This document shows positions 44,358 to 54,754 of a stretch of DNA of 64,000 bases, piece after piece. The stretch spans positions 62,001-126,000 of the forward strand of contig DASZPH010000120.1 in assembly GCA_035550375.1 (NCBI GenBank), in the 5' to 3' direction. Origin of the DNA: DASSFG01 sp035550375 (lineage in GTDB: Bacteria > Planctomycetota > Planctomycetia > Pirellulales > JAICIG01). The notes under the pieces are model-generated. The model had not been told where the DNA came from. It was given only the letters and a program-made list of their open reading frames with translations, and did not search any database. Every line of letters begins with the position of its first letter. Positions within the stretch are counted from its first letter, which is position 1. The translations under genes were made by a program, and so were the position numbers.

Positions 44358-47300
44358 ATGTTGACCATACTCGCCGGGTACGTTGATGACTTGCGGCAGT
44401 CGTCGCTCCTGTTCGACACGGTCACCAGGGGCACGGCGCTGCTCGTGGCGGCTATGCTGGCGACCGGGCTCTTGCGACGATCGTCGGCGGCCGTGCGGCA
44501 CCGCATCTGGTGCTTGACTTTCGCGGCGCTGATCCTGTTGCCGGCCTTGTCGGCGACGCTGCCGGAATGGCGGCTGGCGGTTCTGCCCAACCGCGGCACG
44601 CTCGCTCAAAACAGCCCGCTTGCCCCGCCAGCGGAGGAAGCGTCGACAATTCAGACGCCTCTGCCACTCGAGAGCGATTCCGTGCGCCAAGGCGTTCCGC
44701 TCGTGGAGCAAGCAGACTATGGAGCCGCCGAACCGGCGAGCTACGAAGCACCGGCTCGCGGCGCCCCTCCGTCCAGCCACGTTCGCCCGCCGAGCCTTGC
44801 CGCCCTGTGGCTCATTGGCGCGCTCGTCGCCGTCTTGCCGCTCGTCGCCAGCCTCGTGCGTACCTTCTCCCTTCGCTGGCGGTCGCTTCCTATCAACGAC
44901 GTTACATGGACCGCGCTGCTCGACGAGCTATGTGAATGCCTGGCGATGTCCCGCCGCGTACGCCTTTATGAAAACGCTTCCTCGCTGATGCCCATGACAT
45001 GGGGCATCTTGCGGCCCGCCGTCATGCTGCCGCGGCACGCCCGCGAATGGACGGACCGTCTGCGGCGCGTCGTACTTTTGCACGAACTAGCGCACGTCAA
45101 ACGCTGCGACGTCGGTTTTCAGCTCCTGGGCCGCGTGGCCTGCGCGCTCTACTGGTTCCATCCGCTCGCCTGGTACGCCTTGCGTCGCCTGCGGATTGAG
45201 CGAGAACTGGCCTGCGACGACTGTGTGGTGCTGGCCGGCGAGCGGGCGACCGACTACGCGGCCGATCTGCTGCAAATCGCCCGCTCTTACCGCGCGCTCC
45301 CTTTCGCAGCCGCCGTCGCCATGGCCCAGCGCAGCAACCTGGAGCATCGCCTCCGCGCCCTATTCGATCGAGCCCGTTCGCATCTGCCCGTCAGCACGCG
45401 GACGGCCCAGATTCTCCTGGTCACTGTACTTCTTCTTGCGACGACGATCGCTGTCGTGCGCCTAGCACCCCGTGCCGAGGCGGGCGACAATAAACAATCT
45501 GCGACTGACGAAGCTCAGTCCAAAGATGACGACGTGATCACCGTTGCGGGCATAGTCATCAATCCGCAAGGCAAACCGTCTGCGGGGGCCAATGTCTTTG
45601 CCGTCCGCTGGTATTGGGAACCCCATATCCCGCACGTGCCGCTTGCAGAGACAAAGAGCGGCGCCGACGGCCGCTTTACCATCTCCTTTCGGAAATCGCA
45701 GTTCGACGTCGACATAGGAAATCCGGAGCAGTGGATGAGCACGTCCATTGTGGCCACCGCGCGCGGCTTTGCGCCCGCCTGGGGATCGCCGCGCGATGTC
45801 GCTCCAGGATCTGACCTGAATTTGAGGCTCGCCGCTGACGATATTCCGGTGACTGGCCGGGTGGTCGATTCGGAAGGGAGGCCACTTGCCGGCGTGGCAG
45901 TCCGCGTGCTGCGCGTCGACACAGCGAAAGAGGAGGATCTTGACGGGTGGTTGGCGGCAATTGCACGAGGCGAATTTCCGGAGGCCGCCTTCGACCAAAT
46001 GCGCGGCATGCTGCAAACTTTCAAAGGATGGATGCCACAAACGATGACCGATGCGAATGGGCAATTCCTCCTAAACGGCATCGGCAAAGAACGAGTCGCG
46101 CACCTCGAATTAACGGGCGCACAACTGGCCTATTCCACGCCAGTGGTCGCAACTCGGCCTATGAAGCCGGTTCGCCGTCGCGTCCATTCCCCGAACAGTG
46201 ATACGGAGGTTGTCTACGGCGCTGCCTTTCAGTTCGCCGCACCCGCGACGCGCCCCATCGTCGGCGTCATTCGCGACGCTGAGACCCATCATCCGCTTGC
46301 CGGGGTAAGTGTGGAAGCCACGCAGTTCGTCGGCGGGCTCTACGCCGATCGGACGTTGCGCGCCGTCACCGACGAAGCCGGACGTTATCGTTTGATTGGC
46401 CTGCCGAAGGGAAAAGGAAACTCGCTCGTCGCCGTACCCAACGACGGGCAGCCCTATTTTATGCAAGACATTAGTGTGCCCGATGCTTCGGGCTTTGAGC
46501 CGATCGAGCTTGACATCGAATTGCACCGAGGCATCTGGATCACTGGACGCGTTACCGACAAGATCACGCACGAGCCGCTCGTGGCGTGCGTGACTTATCT
46601 GCCATTCCGAAGCAATGAGTTTGCCAATAAGACTCCTGAGTTCGGCGAGCAATCCATGGCCGACGGATTTCAACGCCGTTACGCCAGCCGGGCCGATGGC
46701 CGTTACCGTTTGGTGGGACTGCCGGGGCGAGCGATTGTCGGCGCCGAGACCTTCTTACACCCTTACCGGCGCGGGGTGGGGGCAGATTCGATTTCCGGGC
46801 TCGATGAACGCGGCATTTTCAACACGTACGCCAATCCCAGACGGCCCGGCAAGGACTGGCCTAACACGATGAAGGAGATCCATCCGACGCTAGGTGTGGA
46901 ATCGGTTGTGTGCGACCTCGAGCTCGATCCCGGTCAAAAGCTAACGCTGCACGTGGTCGATCCCGAAGGCAAACCGCTTAGTGGATTCGGGTTCGCCGGC
47001 CGCACGGCAGACGTCGAGCCCTTCGAGCCGCCGACCGAAGAATCGACTATCGACGTGGTTAATCTTGGTCCCGACGAGGTCCGCACGGTCACAATTCGAC
47101 ATCCAGGGCGCAACCTTGGGAAGGCGGTCCGCGTGAGACTGGCGGATCATCCTACTCGCTCGATGACCGTTGTGACCGCTCCCTTGGCAAAGATCGCTGG
47201 ACGACTCGTCGATCGAGAGGGCGATCCTGTAATTGCCGCCTTGATTTACCCATCGATCCATGAAGAGGGAGACGGCAAGATGGCTCCTGTCATAAGCGAC

Positions 47301-50300
47301 AAGGAAGGCCGGTTCGAGGTCAGCGATCTGGCGACCGGATGCTCATACGACCTGACGGCTCAGGGGACCGGCCTCGCAGTGGAAGTATCCCGAGAGATCG
47401 GCGTTTCACCTGGCGCGGTCACGGCATTAGGCGACGTCCTAATGGGCCGGGAACCAACGAACAACGAAAAACGAGCGGCGGAGGGGCCATCGCAGAAGAC
47501 CGGCCACCCGTCGCCGTCCAGCAGCAATACGAATAGTCCGATCCGCGGGCGGGTCGTCGATCTGGAGGGCCGACCGGTTGCACAAGCGCGCGTGCAAGTC
47601 GTCAAGATGTGGGAAGCGGCGGGCGAAGGCGGCAAACTCGACGCCTGGCTCGCCGACGTGCGGGTCGCGCACGACTGGACACAGTTCCGCGAAGCGGAAA
47701 TCGAGCACCTGCGCGAGCTGCCCTTGGGCAAAGACTTCGCCGACGTACTGACCGATGACACGGGACGCTTTGAACTGGCCGCGGGCGGCGAAGAGCGGGT
47801 TGTGCAGTTGCGGATCGACGTCGAGCACATCGAATCGGTTTTCTGTCGCGCGGTCACCCGGCCGATCGAGCCGATCCGCATACCCGGTCAGATTCGCAAA
47901 CTCGCCTTGGAGTTGATCAACCCGCTTGACGACTTCACTGTCTATGGCTCCTCCTTCGAGCACGCGGCTGCCCCTGGATGCCAGGTCGAAGGCAGCGTGC
48001 GCGACGAGTCGACCGGCCAGCCTTTGGCCGGCGTCCTGGTTCGTGCCGAACGCTGGAGTGGAAGTTACGACGCGCTGTTGCGCACCACGACGGACGCCGA
48101 CGGGCACTATCGGCTGTCGGGCATTTCCGCCCGGGCCAAAGCAACCCAAGTCGTGGCGATGGCGGCTCCCGACCTGGCTTACATCGCCAAGACGCTCAGC
48201 ACCACGCTCGAGCGGCCGGGCGATCGTGCCACGATCGACTTTGGTCTGGAACGGGGCGTTTGGATCGAGGGACAAGTCATCGACAAGGTGACCGGGCAGG
48301 GCGTGCAGTCGTCCGTCTATTACCACGCCTGGGGCGACAACCCCTACCTGTCTCGCACGGGCACATGGCGCACGCCCCTTTTCGAAAGGTGCCGCTGCCA
48401 CACCGATCGTGAGGGTCATTTCCGGCTGCTGGCGTTGCCGGGCCGCGGCCTGCTTTCCGTGGAGGTCAGCGGCGGCTACGCGATGGGTGTCGGTGCCGAC
48501 AAACTGCCGGGCCCAAGCAACTCAATTCGAGCGCGTACTCAGCCAAACCTTCGGCTGGAAGCGTCGGCGGCCGTCGTTGAGGTTGACGTTGCGGAGGAAG
48601 CGGGGACGATCCAGCGTCAGATCGAGCTCGATCCAGGCCGAAAGCGCCGAGGCACGGTTCTTGGGCCGGACGGTGAGCCGCTGGAAGGGGCTCATCTGGC
48701 GGCCGGCTGGACGGAGCACTCCTTCGGCGAAAAACGGCTGGACGGCAGCCAATTCACCGTCGAAGAGCTTGTGCCGGGGCGCACGCGAACTGTCGTCCTG
48801 GTGCACGAGGCCCGCAAGTTGATCGGCTCGATCGACGTCTCCGGCGACAGCGACGAGCCGCTGCAGGTTCGCCTGCAACCCTGGGCCGCCGTCCGCGGCC
48901 GCGTGATCGACGACGAGGGCAAGCCTCGCTCGGATTTGCGGGTGGTCACCTCCGATTCTCTCCGGCAGTTGGAGCGCGTGAAGCCGGGCGAAGACGGGCG
49001 GTTCGAGTTCGATCGTTTGTCGCCAGGAGTGAAATACAGGTTTGGTTCGATGTTCGGAAACGCGGTGACGGGCTGGTTGGCAAGCGACGTGATCCTGGAG
49101 GCGGGCGAATCTCGCGACCTGGGGGACGTCGTGGTGGAATCCGACGGCAGCGCGCCGCGTGCTGCGTCGGAGAAATCCAGCATCGTCACCCTTCGCGGCC
49201 GGGTGCTCGACCCGCGTGGCAAACCGCTTTCCGGAGCGAGGCTCTACCTTTCCTACCCCACTCGTACCCGGCTTGAGCCGCGGTTGCTCGGCACGAGCGG
49301 CGACGAGGGACGCTTCGAGTTTCAGGTCGATACGTCCAAGCTTGATAGGTCGTTCATGGCCGACCCCTGGACCCGCGCCCGCCTCACGGCCGCCGCCGAG
49401 GGCTACGGCGTCGAATGGGCGGAGGCCGCCAAGGCTGCAGAGGCCGGCGATTTCGCGTTGCGACTCGTCAAAGACGTGCCGATCCACGGCCGGATCCTCT
49501 CGCTCGAAGGGCAACCGGTGCCGGGCGCGAAGATCCGGCTGCGACAGCTACGGATTCCTGCCGACAACAATCTGGATGGCTACATCGAGGCTCAGCGTGC
49601 CGGTCGCACCACGACCTATCGCTTTGAACGACTCGCCGCAACCGTCGCCGGCGTGCCGGACACGACGACGTCTGACGAGCAAGGGAGGTTCGCCCTCGCC
49701 GGTTTCGGCGCGGAACGGCTTGTCGAACTCTTCGTCGAGGGTTCGGGGATCGAGTATTGGTACGTCTTTGTGATGACCCGTGAGACCGGCACCGTCGTCA
49801 CATCGCCAGACGCGCAGGTGCGGAGCAAACCGGATCGCGCTTACGGGGCGAGGTTCGATTACCTGGCGCCGCCCGGCCGCACGATCGTCGGAACGGTCCG
49901 CGAACGGAGCACGCAGAAACCGATTGCCGGCGTGACAATCCAATGCATCGGCCAGACCGCGCACTCCTTGAAGACCGATGAAAAAGGCCATTTCGAGTTG
50001 CTCGGCGTCGGCAAGGCCGATGACTACTACTTGGACGCCAAGGCCGAGAGTCTCCCCTATTTTTCAACTCGGCTTCGTATCAAAGATACGCCGGGACTGG
50101 AGCCGATCACCGTCGAGATTGAGTTGCCCCGCGGCATCGAAGCGACGGGGCCGGTGACGCTGGCCGAATCGGGTGAACCGAACCTAGCCCAGGTCGAATA
50201 CTATCCGCTGGCTTTCAACCCCTACACCGAGCGCATCGGCTCGCAGTTGGCGAGGCCCTGCGCCTCGGCAACCTGTGATGACGATGGCCGCTATACCATT

Positions 50301-51095
50301 CCGATTCTGCCCGGCCCCGGAATCCTCACCTACCGCCTGGCGTATTCCTTGGCGACCTACGGCAGGTACATGCCGGCCTGGTTGAGCAAGCAGGAACTCG
50401 AAGCGTTCTACGAATCGGCCGGGCTCAAAGCGCCGACCGACAGGACGGAAGGGTTCGTCGAGGTTTCTGCCGGCGTGCAATCGTTGTCGTCGATCATCAT
50501 CAGCAATTACAACCACGTGGAGTTGATCAATCCGGGCGAAGACGAAGCGTCGCTCTCAAGAGACGTCAAGTTCGCCCTGGGTCGCACGCTGAAAGCGAAA
50601 GTTGTCGGTCCTGACGGCCAACCGGCGTCGGGTGCCAAAGTCCAAGGGATCGGTAACTCCGTTTTTCAGGTGGACGATCTCGATGGGTCGGAGTTCACCA
50701 TCGCCGGACTGAACCCACGCATGGAACGACGATTGATCGTGCAACTGCCGGACAAGAGGCTGGGTGCCTACCGGCTGGTTCGCGGTGATGAAGAAGGTCC
50801 GATCGAAGTTCGCTTACAGCCGTGCGGTTCGCTTGTCGGCCGACTGGTCGACGCGGACGGCGAGCCCGTGGCCAAAACGATGATCGGCGTCGGACGTCCG
50901 CGCCGGCTTCCCGCCGAATTCACGCCCACGACCGATGCCGAGGGGCGATTTCGCGTCGACGGACTGGTGCCAGGAGTTGAATATGAAGTGGGACTGCAGA
51001 GACGGAACTCCCCGCTGATGAGACTGAAGGAGGCGACTCTCATGCCGGGCGAGGTCCGAGATCTTGGTGACGTAAAAGTAAGCGAACCGCAATGA
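44358..51095 (+). CDS. Giant BlaR1-like metalloprotease with three tandem carboxypeptidase-regulatory-like units
   Basis: The 2245-residue protein has the BlaR1/M56 membrane module at the N-terminus: TM helices near residues 25-41, 50-68, 150-172 and 349-370, with HELAH at 242-246 (zinc site) and the downstream ELACDD glutamate. Where the penicillin-binding sensor would be, it has about 1850 residues of beta-sandwich units: copy A 394-1030, copy B 1061-1596 (which lacks the first module) and copy C 1611-2245. Each copy repeats the same order of subdomains, marked by GRVxDxxGxPLAG and LxRGxWIxGxVxDK motifs. A Ser/Asn-rich linker lies at about 1030-1060. It follows blaI by one base. I expect the outer units to be periplasmic ligand sensors. 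Confidence 0.85.
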   Translation: MLTILAGYVDDLRQSSLLFDTVTRGTALLVAAMLATGLLRRSSAAVRHRIWCLTFAALILLPALSATLPEWRLAVLPNRGTLAQNSPLAPPAEEASTIQTPLPLESDSVRQGVPLVEQADYGAAEPASYEAPARGAPPSSHVRPPSLAALWLIGALVAVLPLVASLVRTFSLRWRSLPINDVTWTALLDELCECLAMSRRVRLYENASSLMPMTWGILRPAVMLPRHAREWTDRLRRVVLLHELAHVKRCDVGFQLLGRVACALYWFHPLAWYALRRLRIERELACDDCVVLAGERATDYAADLLQIARSYRALPFAAAVAMAQRSNLEHRLRALFDRARSHLPVSTRTAQILLVTVLLLATTIAVVRLAPRAEAGDNKQSATDEAQSKDDDVITVAGIVINPQGKPSAGANVFAVRWYWEPHIPHVPLAETKSGADGRFTISFRKSQFDVDIGNPEQWMSTSIVATARGFAPAWGSPRDVAPGSDLNLRLAADDIPVTGRVVDSEGRPLAGVAVRVLRVDTAKEEDLDGWLAAIARGEFPEAAFDQMRGMLQTFKGWMPQTMTDANGQFLLNGIGKERVAHLELTGAQLAYSTPVVATRPMKPVRRRVHSPNSDTEVVYGAAFQFAAPATRPIVGVIRDAETHHPLAGVSVEATQFVGGLYADRTLRAVTDEAGRYRLIGLPKGKGNSLVAVPNDGQPYFMQDISVPDASGFEPIELDIELHRGIWITGRVTDKITHEPLVACVTYLPFRSNEFANKTPEFGEQSMADGFQRRYASRADGRYRLVGLPGRAIVGAETFLHPYRRGVGADSISGLDERGIFNTYANPRRPGKDWPNTMKEIHPTLGVESVVCDLELDPGQKLTLHVVDPEGKPLSGFGFAGRTADVEPFEPPTEESTIDVVNLGPDEVRTVTIRHPGRNLGKAVRVRLADHPTRSMTVVTAPLAKIAGRLVDREGDPVIAALIYPSIHEEGDGKMAPVISDKEGRFEVSDLATGCSYDLTAQGTGLAVEVSREIGVSPGAVTALGDVLMGREPTNNEKRAAEGPSQKTGHPSPSSSNTNSPIRGRVVDLEGRPVAQARVQVVKMWEAAGEGGKLDAWLADVRVAHDWTQFREAEIEHLRELPLGKDFADVLTDDTGRFELAAGGEERVVQLRIDVEHIESVFCRAVTRPIEPIRIPGQIRKLALELINPLDDFTVYGSSFEHAAAPGCQVEGSVRDESTGQPLAGVLVRAERWSGSYDALLRTTTDADGHYRLSGISARAKATQVVAMAAPDLAYIAKTLSTTLERPGDRATIDFGLERGVWIEGQVIDKVTGQGVQSSVYYHAWGDNPYLSRTGTWRTPLFERCRCHTDREGHFRLLALPGRGLLSVEVSGGYAMGVGADKLPGPSNSIRARTQPNLRLEASAAVVEVDVAEEAGTIQRQIELDPGRKRRGTVLGPDGEPLEGAHLAAGWTEHSFGEKRLDGSQFTVEELVPGRTRTVVLVHEARKLIGSIDVSGDSDEPLQVRLQPWAAVRGRVIDDEGKPRSDLRVVTSDSLRQLERVKPGEDGRFEFDRLSPGVKYRFGSMFGNAVTGWLASDVILEAGESRDLGDVVVESDGSAPRAASEKSSIVTLRGRVLDPRGKPLSGARLYLSYPTRTRLEPRLLGTSGDEGRFEFQVDTSKLDRSFMADPWTRARLTAAAEGYGVEWAEAAKAAEAGDFALRLVKDVPIHGRILSLEGQPVPGAKIRLRQLRIPADNNLDGYIEAQRAGRTTTYRFERLAATVAGVPDTTTSDEQGRFALAGFGAERLVELFVEGSGIEYWYVFVMTRETGTVVTSPDAQVRSKPDRAYGARFDYLAPPGRTIVGTVRERSTQKPIAGVTIQCIGQTAHSLKTDEKGHFELLGVGKADDYYLDAKAESLPYFSTRLRIKDTPGLEPITVEIELPRGIEATGPVTLAESGEPNLAQVEYYPLAFNPYTERIGSQLARPCASATCDDDGRYTIPILPGPGILTYRLAYSLATYGRYMPAWLSKQELEAFYESAGLKAPTDRTEGFVEVSAGVQSLSSIIISNYNHVELINPGEDEASLSRDVKFALGRTLKAKVVGPDGQPASGAKVQGIGNSVFQVDDLDGSEFTIAGLNPRMERRLIVQLPDKRLGAYRLVRGDEEGPIEVRLQPCGSLVGRLVDADGEPVAKTMIGVGRPRRLPAEFTPTTDAEGRFRVDGLVPGVEYEVGLQRRNSPLMRLKEATLMPGEVRDLGDVKVSEPQ

Positions 51096-51182
51096 AGCTG
51101 ACCTGGCGATTTGCTTCGGCGGCTCTAGGCGGCACATAATTCGAGCGCCGGGTAGACAATCCTTTCTTACCAGGAGCGTGCG

Positions 51183-53318
51183 ATGAGAGCGTACTTCGAG
51201 CCTGCGGTGATGCGGCGACGCACGATACGCTCGCGAGGTCGCTGGCCGCTCTGGTCGGCTGCGTACCTGATTGTTGCAGCCGCCGCCCAAGGTTCGCTCG
51301 CGGCCGAACCAAGCGGCGACGTCCCTTCCGATCAACCGCCCAAGGAGACCACGCTTCGCGGCCGGGTGCTCTTGCCCGACGGCAAGCCGGCGGCGGGAGC
51401 GAACCTGTATTGGCCGCACGCCGACGCGCCGCCGCCGCGGACGGCGAAGGAAATCGTATTCGTCAGACGCGGCGAGACCGACGACGGAGGCCGCTTTCAA
51501 ATCACGCTCTCGGCAGACAACATGGCGGCGCCCGGTCTGGCGTTGTCCCTCGTCGCGCACAAGGCCGGTTTCGGCATCGATTGGCTCAACGTGGAGGGCG
51601 GTCAGGCTCCGGGCGACATCACGCTGAGACTGGTCGAAGATCGTCCCATTCGCGGCCGCGTGACCGATACGGAAGGCCGGCCGATCGCCGGCGCCCATGT
51701 GGCGGTTAAAAGTATGTCGGCCTCGCGGGACGGCAATCTGGATGCCTTTCTCGCCGCGTGGAGCGAGGGTTGGCGCGACGCTTGGACAAAAGTCGACCGC
51801 GGATTGTACTCGCCGCTGGATGCCGTTATCGGCACCCAGAGCGATCGTGACGGCCGCTTCGAGTTGTCGGGCGTCGGTGTGGAGCGCGTGGCCAGGGTCG
51901 AAATCAGTCCGGCGGGCTACGCGACCGATCAGTTGCGCGTCGTAAATCGCCAGGGCTTTGACGCCGAGAAGTACAACGAAATCACCCGGGCGGCCGTGAC
52001 GCCGTTTGAACGCCAGCAGGGACTGTACACCCGCCTGGCTGGCCCCCGGCTCGACCTTGTCGCCGACCCCGAACTGGTCGTTCGTGGCAGGGTTTTTACA
52101 GGGGCCGACCGAACGTCGGTGAAGGGGGCGGCAATCGATCCGGCCGGGCGTGGAGACACCAAGATTTCGCCGGTCCGGAGCGACGAGCAAGGTCGCTACG
52201 AACTGCACGGTCTGCCGCGGCACTGGGACGTGTGGTTGAGTGTGTCACCGCTTTCCGGCAGCGACTTGCTCCCTCGAACCGTCCGTCTTCCCGCCGCCAG
52301 CGTGGGTCAGGCCGCCATCGAGTCGGACCTGGAGTTGAAGCGAGGCGTTGTGGTCGAGGGCCGCGTGTTCGACCAGGCGACAGGCCGCGGGCTCAAGGGC
52401 AGCGTAAATTTCGTGCCGCTGCCGGGAAACCCGTTCGCCGACCAGCCGGGCTTCGAGTCTTCCCATAGCAGAGCCAACGACGGACGGTTTCGATTGGTCG
52501 TAGCTCCCGGTCCCGGAGTGCTGATGGCGAACGTCTCCGACGGACCGCGACTCGGCGGCAGGCAGATCGACATCTATAGGCAGGCGACCTTCAGCGAGGA
52601 CGACAGGCGGCGTGTCTCGCTCACGGAAGACGGCGACGATCGCCATTTTGCGTCGGCTCGCAACCCGATCGAGTCGTTGAGCCTCGTCAACGCGGTCAAG
52701 GTGATCGATCTACCCGAGGGCAGCCCGCCGGTGACGTGCGACCTGCCGGTCGACCCGGGCAAGACAGTCGATATCGAGATCGAAGACGAACAGGGACGGC
52801 CGGTGCCGAACGCGTTCGTCGCCGGACTGGCCGAATCGTGGCCGGCTACCTTCCGGATCGCCGAAGCCGCCGGCACCATCTACGCGCTGGGTGCCGATCG
52901 GCCGCGGAAATTGTGCATTCTGCATCCCGAACGCCGGCTGGCGGCCTCGCTGACCCTCACGGGCGACGAGCCGGGGCCGGTGACCGTTCGGCTAGCCCTC
53001 GCCGCGAGCATCGCGGGGCGGGCCCTCGACGCCAGTGGCGAGCCGATCACCGACGCGGTCGTAAAGATCAATTATGCCCGTCTGAACGCGAGAGAGCTCG
53101 ACCGCTTTGTCTCACTCGAACACCCGGCGGTCAAGACCGACGCCGAAGGCCGGTTTCAGATCACGAACATCGTGCCCGGCGAGCGCTTCGCGCTCGACTT
53201 CAGACAGGAGATGGCCTACTTCCGGGCGAACCTCACCGAAGAACAACGTCAGCTCAAGGCAGGGGAGAAACTCGACCTTGGGGATGCAACACTCAAGCAG
53301 TTGAGGACAGGCGGATAG
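51183..53318 (+). CDS. Secreted protein with one copy of the carboxypeptidase-regulatory-like unit
   Basis: CAGGAGCG precedes ATG 51183; a signal peptide with a membrane segment (WSAAYLIVAAAAQGSLAAEP) is followed by about 660 residues that match the outer units of the preceding protein in order: GRVLLPDGKPAAG, GRVTDTEGRPIAG with DGNLDAFLAAW, LKRGVVVEGRVFDQATGRGLKG, DPGKTVDIEIEDEQGRPVPNA, GRALDASGEPITD, and the ending KLDLGDATLKQ. It has no metalloprotease and no TM helix after the signal. It starts 87 bases after the giant gene in the same direction, so it looks like a free companion of the sensor. Confidence 0.85.
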   Translation: MRAYFEPAVMRRRTIRSRGRWPLWSAAYLIVAAAAQGSLAAEPSGDVPSDQPPKETTLRGRVLLPDGKPAAGANLYWPHADAPPPRTAKEIVFVRRGETDDGGRFQITLSADNMAAPGLALSLVAHKAGFGIDWLNVEGGQAPGDITLRLVEDRPIRGRVTDTEGRPIAGAHVAVKSMSASRDGNLDAFLAAWSEGWRDAWTKVDRGLYSPLDAVIGTQSDRDGRFELSGVGVERVARVEISPAGYATDQLRVVNRQGFDAEKYNEITRAAVTPFERQQGLYTRLAGPRLDLVADPELVVRGRVFTGADRTSVKGAAIDPAGRGDTKISPVRSDEQGRYELHGLPRHWDVWLSVSPLSGSDLLPRTVRLPAASVGQAAIESDLELKRGVVVEGRVFDQATGRGLKGSVNFVPLPGNPFADQPGFESSHSRANDGRFRLVVAPGPGVLMANVSDGPRLGGRQIDIYRQATFSEDDRRRVSLTEDGDDRHFASARNPIESLSLVNAVKVIDLPEGSPPVTCDLPVDPGKTVDIEIEDEQGRPVPNAFVAGLAESWPATFRIAEAAGTIYALGADRPRKLCILHPERRLAASLTLTGDEPGPVTVRLALAASIAGRALDASGEPITDAVVKINYARLNARELDRFVSLEHPAVKTDAEGRFQITNIVPGERFALDFRQEMAYFRANLTEEQRQLKAGEKLDLGDATLKQLRTGG

Positions 53319-53354
53319 ACATGCCCTTGCAGGCTGATTGCGACCAACACGACC

Positions 53355-54713
53355 ATGTACTGGCAACCCTATACGCCTGACGACAAGGCGCCCTGGAACC
53401 GGCGGCGTGTGGTGCACCTCCACCGCCGCGCCGGCTTTGCCGGAACGTGGGAAGAAGTCGAACGCGATCTGAAGGACGGCCCGCAAGCGGCGATCGAGCG
53501 GTTTCTGATGGGCAAGGCGTACAGCACCGCCGTGCCGGCCGAGCTTGAGGCAACCTCGCGGCTCCTGGCCGACGCGGCGGTCGCCTCAGGCAACATCCAC
53601 CGGCTCAAGGCTTGCTGGTTGTACCGGATGCTCTTTTCGCCCGATCCGCTCGGCGAGCGCCTGACGCTCGTCTGGCACAACCACTTTGCCACCAGCAACC
53701 GCAAGCTGCAGGACGTGGCCATGATGCGCCGCCAGAACGACCTGTTCAGGCAATTTGCCCGCGGGCCGTTCGCCGAGTTGCTCAACCACGTCGTCAAGGA
53801 CCCGGCCTTGCTCGTCTGGCTCGATGCCCAAAGCAACCGCCGAGAACATCCCAACGAGAACCTGGCTCGCGAGTTGATGGAGCTCTTTACGCTGGGGGTG
53901 GGACACTACGCCGAGTCCGACGTCAAAGAGGCCGCGCGTGCTCTGACCGGATGGACCGTCAAGCAGGGCGAGTTCCGCAACGTGGCCTCCTATCACGACG
54001 GCGGCGAGAAGCTGATTCTCGGCCATCGCGGGAACTTAAACGGCGACGACCTGGTCGGCATTCTGCTTACGCATGAGGCCACGTCGCGGCGGCTCGCCGT
54101 GCGCGTGTGCGAGCTCTTGATGGGCGAAAAGGTCGTCGAGGAACAGGCCATCCAAGAACTGGCCGACGGCCTGCGTGACCACAAGCTGAACCTTGGCTGG
54201 GCGATCGAGACCGTGTTGCGATCGGCTGCGTTCTTTGCCGAGAAGAACATGGGCAATCGCGTGCTGGCGCCGGCCGAATACATCGTCGGCGCCGTACGAG
54301 CGTTGGAAATCTTCGACCCGCCTCCCAGCACCATCGTCCTGGCGGAGTGGACGGCGGCCATGGGCCAGGATCTGTTCGAGCCGCCCAACGTCTTCGGCTG
54401 GGCGGGCGGCCGAGCCTGGATGAACGGCCGCGCACTCATCGCCCGCTCGAACTTCGCCCAGCGGCTGGCCGAGGGGGCGCTGCAAAACGCGGTGGCACCG
54501 GCTGGCTGGCTGGCCTTGGCTGAGCGCCGCGGCTGCGGCGAGAACGCCGACGATTTTGCGAGCTTTCTCGCGCGGGCTCTGTGGATGAACGGCGACGACG
54601 AGGTCAAACGAATCAAGGAGACTGTCTTGGGAAGCGAGACCTCGCTGACCGCCGACAGCTCGCGGCGGCTGGTCGCCGCGATGCTTGGCTCCCCGCGGGC
54701 GCAATTGGCGTGA
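53355..54713 (+). CDS. DUF1800 family protein
   Basis: The 452-residue protein follows the 51183 gene by 36 bases. It has DUF1800 signatures: HLHRRAGFAGTWEEVERDL near the N-terminus, LTLVWHNHFATSNRKLQD, NENLARELMELFTLGVGHYAESDVKEAARALTGW, and GNRVLAPAEYIVGAVRALE with LFEPPNVFGWAGGRAWMN. No signal peptide is visible at this start. DUF1800 genes are typically paired with DUF1501 genes, as here. Their role is unknown; export or handling of a surface polymer has been suggested from context only. Confidence 0.9.
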   Translation: MYWQPYTPDDKAPWNRRRVVHLHRRAGFAGTWEEVERDLKDGPQAAIERFLMGKAYSTAVPAELEATSRLLADAAVASGNIHRLKACWLYRMLFSPDPLGERLTLVWHNHFATSNRKLQDVAMMRRQNDLFRQFARGPFAELLNHVVKDPALLVWLDAQSNRREHPNENLARELMELFTLGVGHYAESDVKEAARALTGWTVKQGEFRNVASYHDGGEKLILGHRGNLNGDDLVGILLTHEATSRRLAVRVCELLMGEKVVEEQAIQELADGLRDHKLNLGWAIETVLRSAAFFAEKNMGNRVLAPAEYIVGAVRALEIFDPPPSTIVLAEWTAAMGQDLFEPPNVFGWAGGRAWMNGRALIARSNFAQRLAEGALQNAVAPAGWLALAERRGCGENADDFASFLARALWMNGDDEVKRIKETVLGSETSLTADSSRRLVAAMLGSPRAQLA

Positions 54714-54754
54714 GATGCCACCCTTCAGATCTGCGTACCAAAACGGAGAACACC

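Noticed and set aside
47439..48419. Minus-strand open frames inside the giant BlaR1-like gene
   Set aside because: They lie opposite strongly patterned repeats of the plus strand and carry no domain motif.
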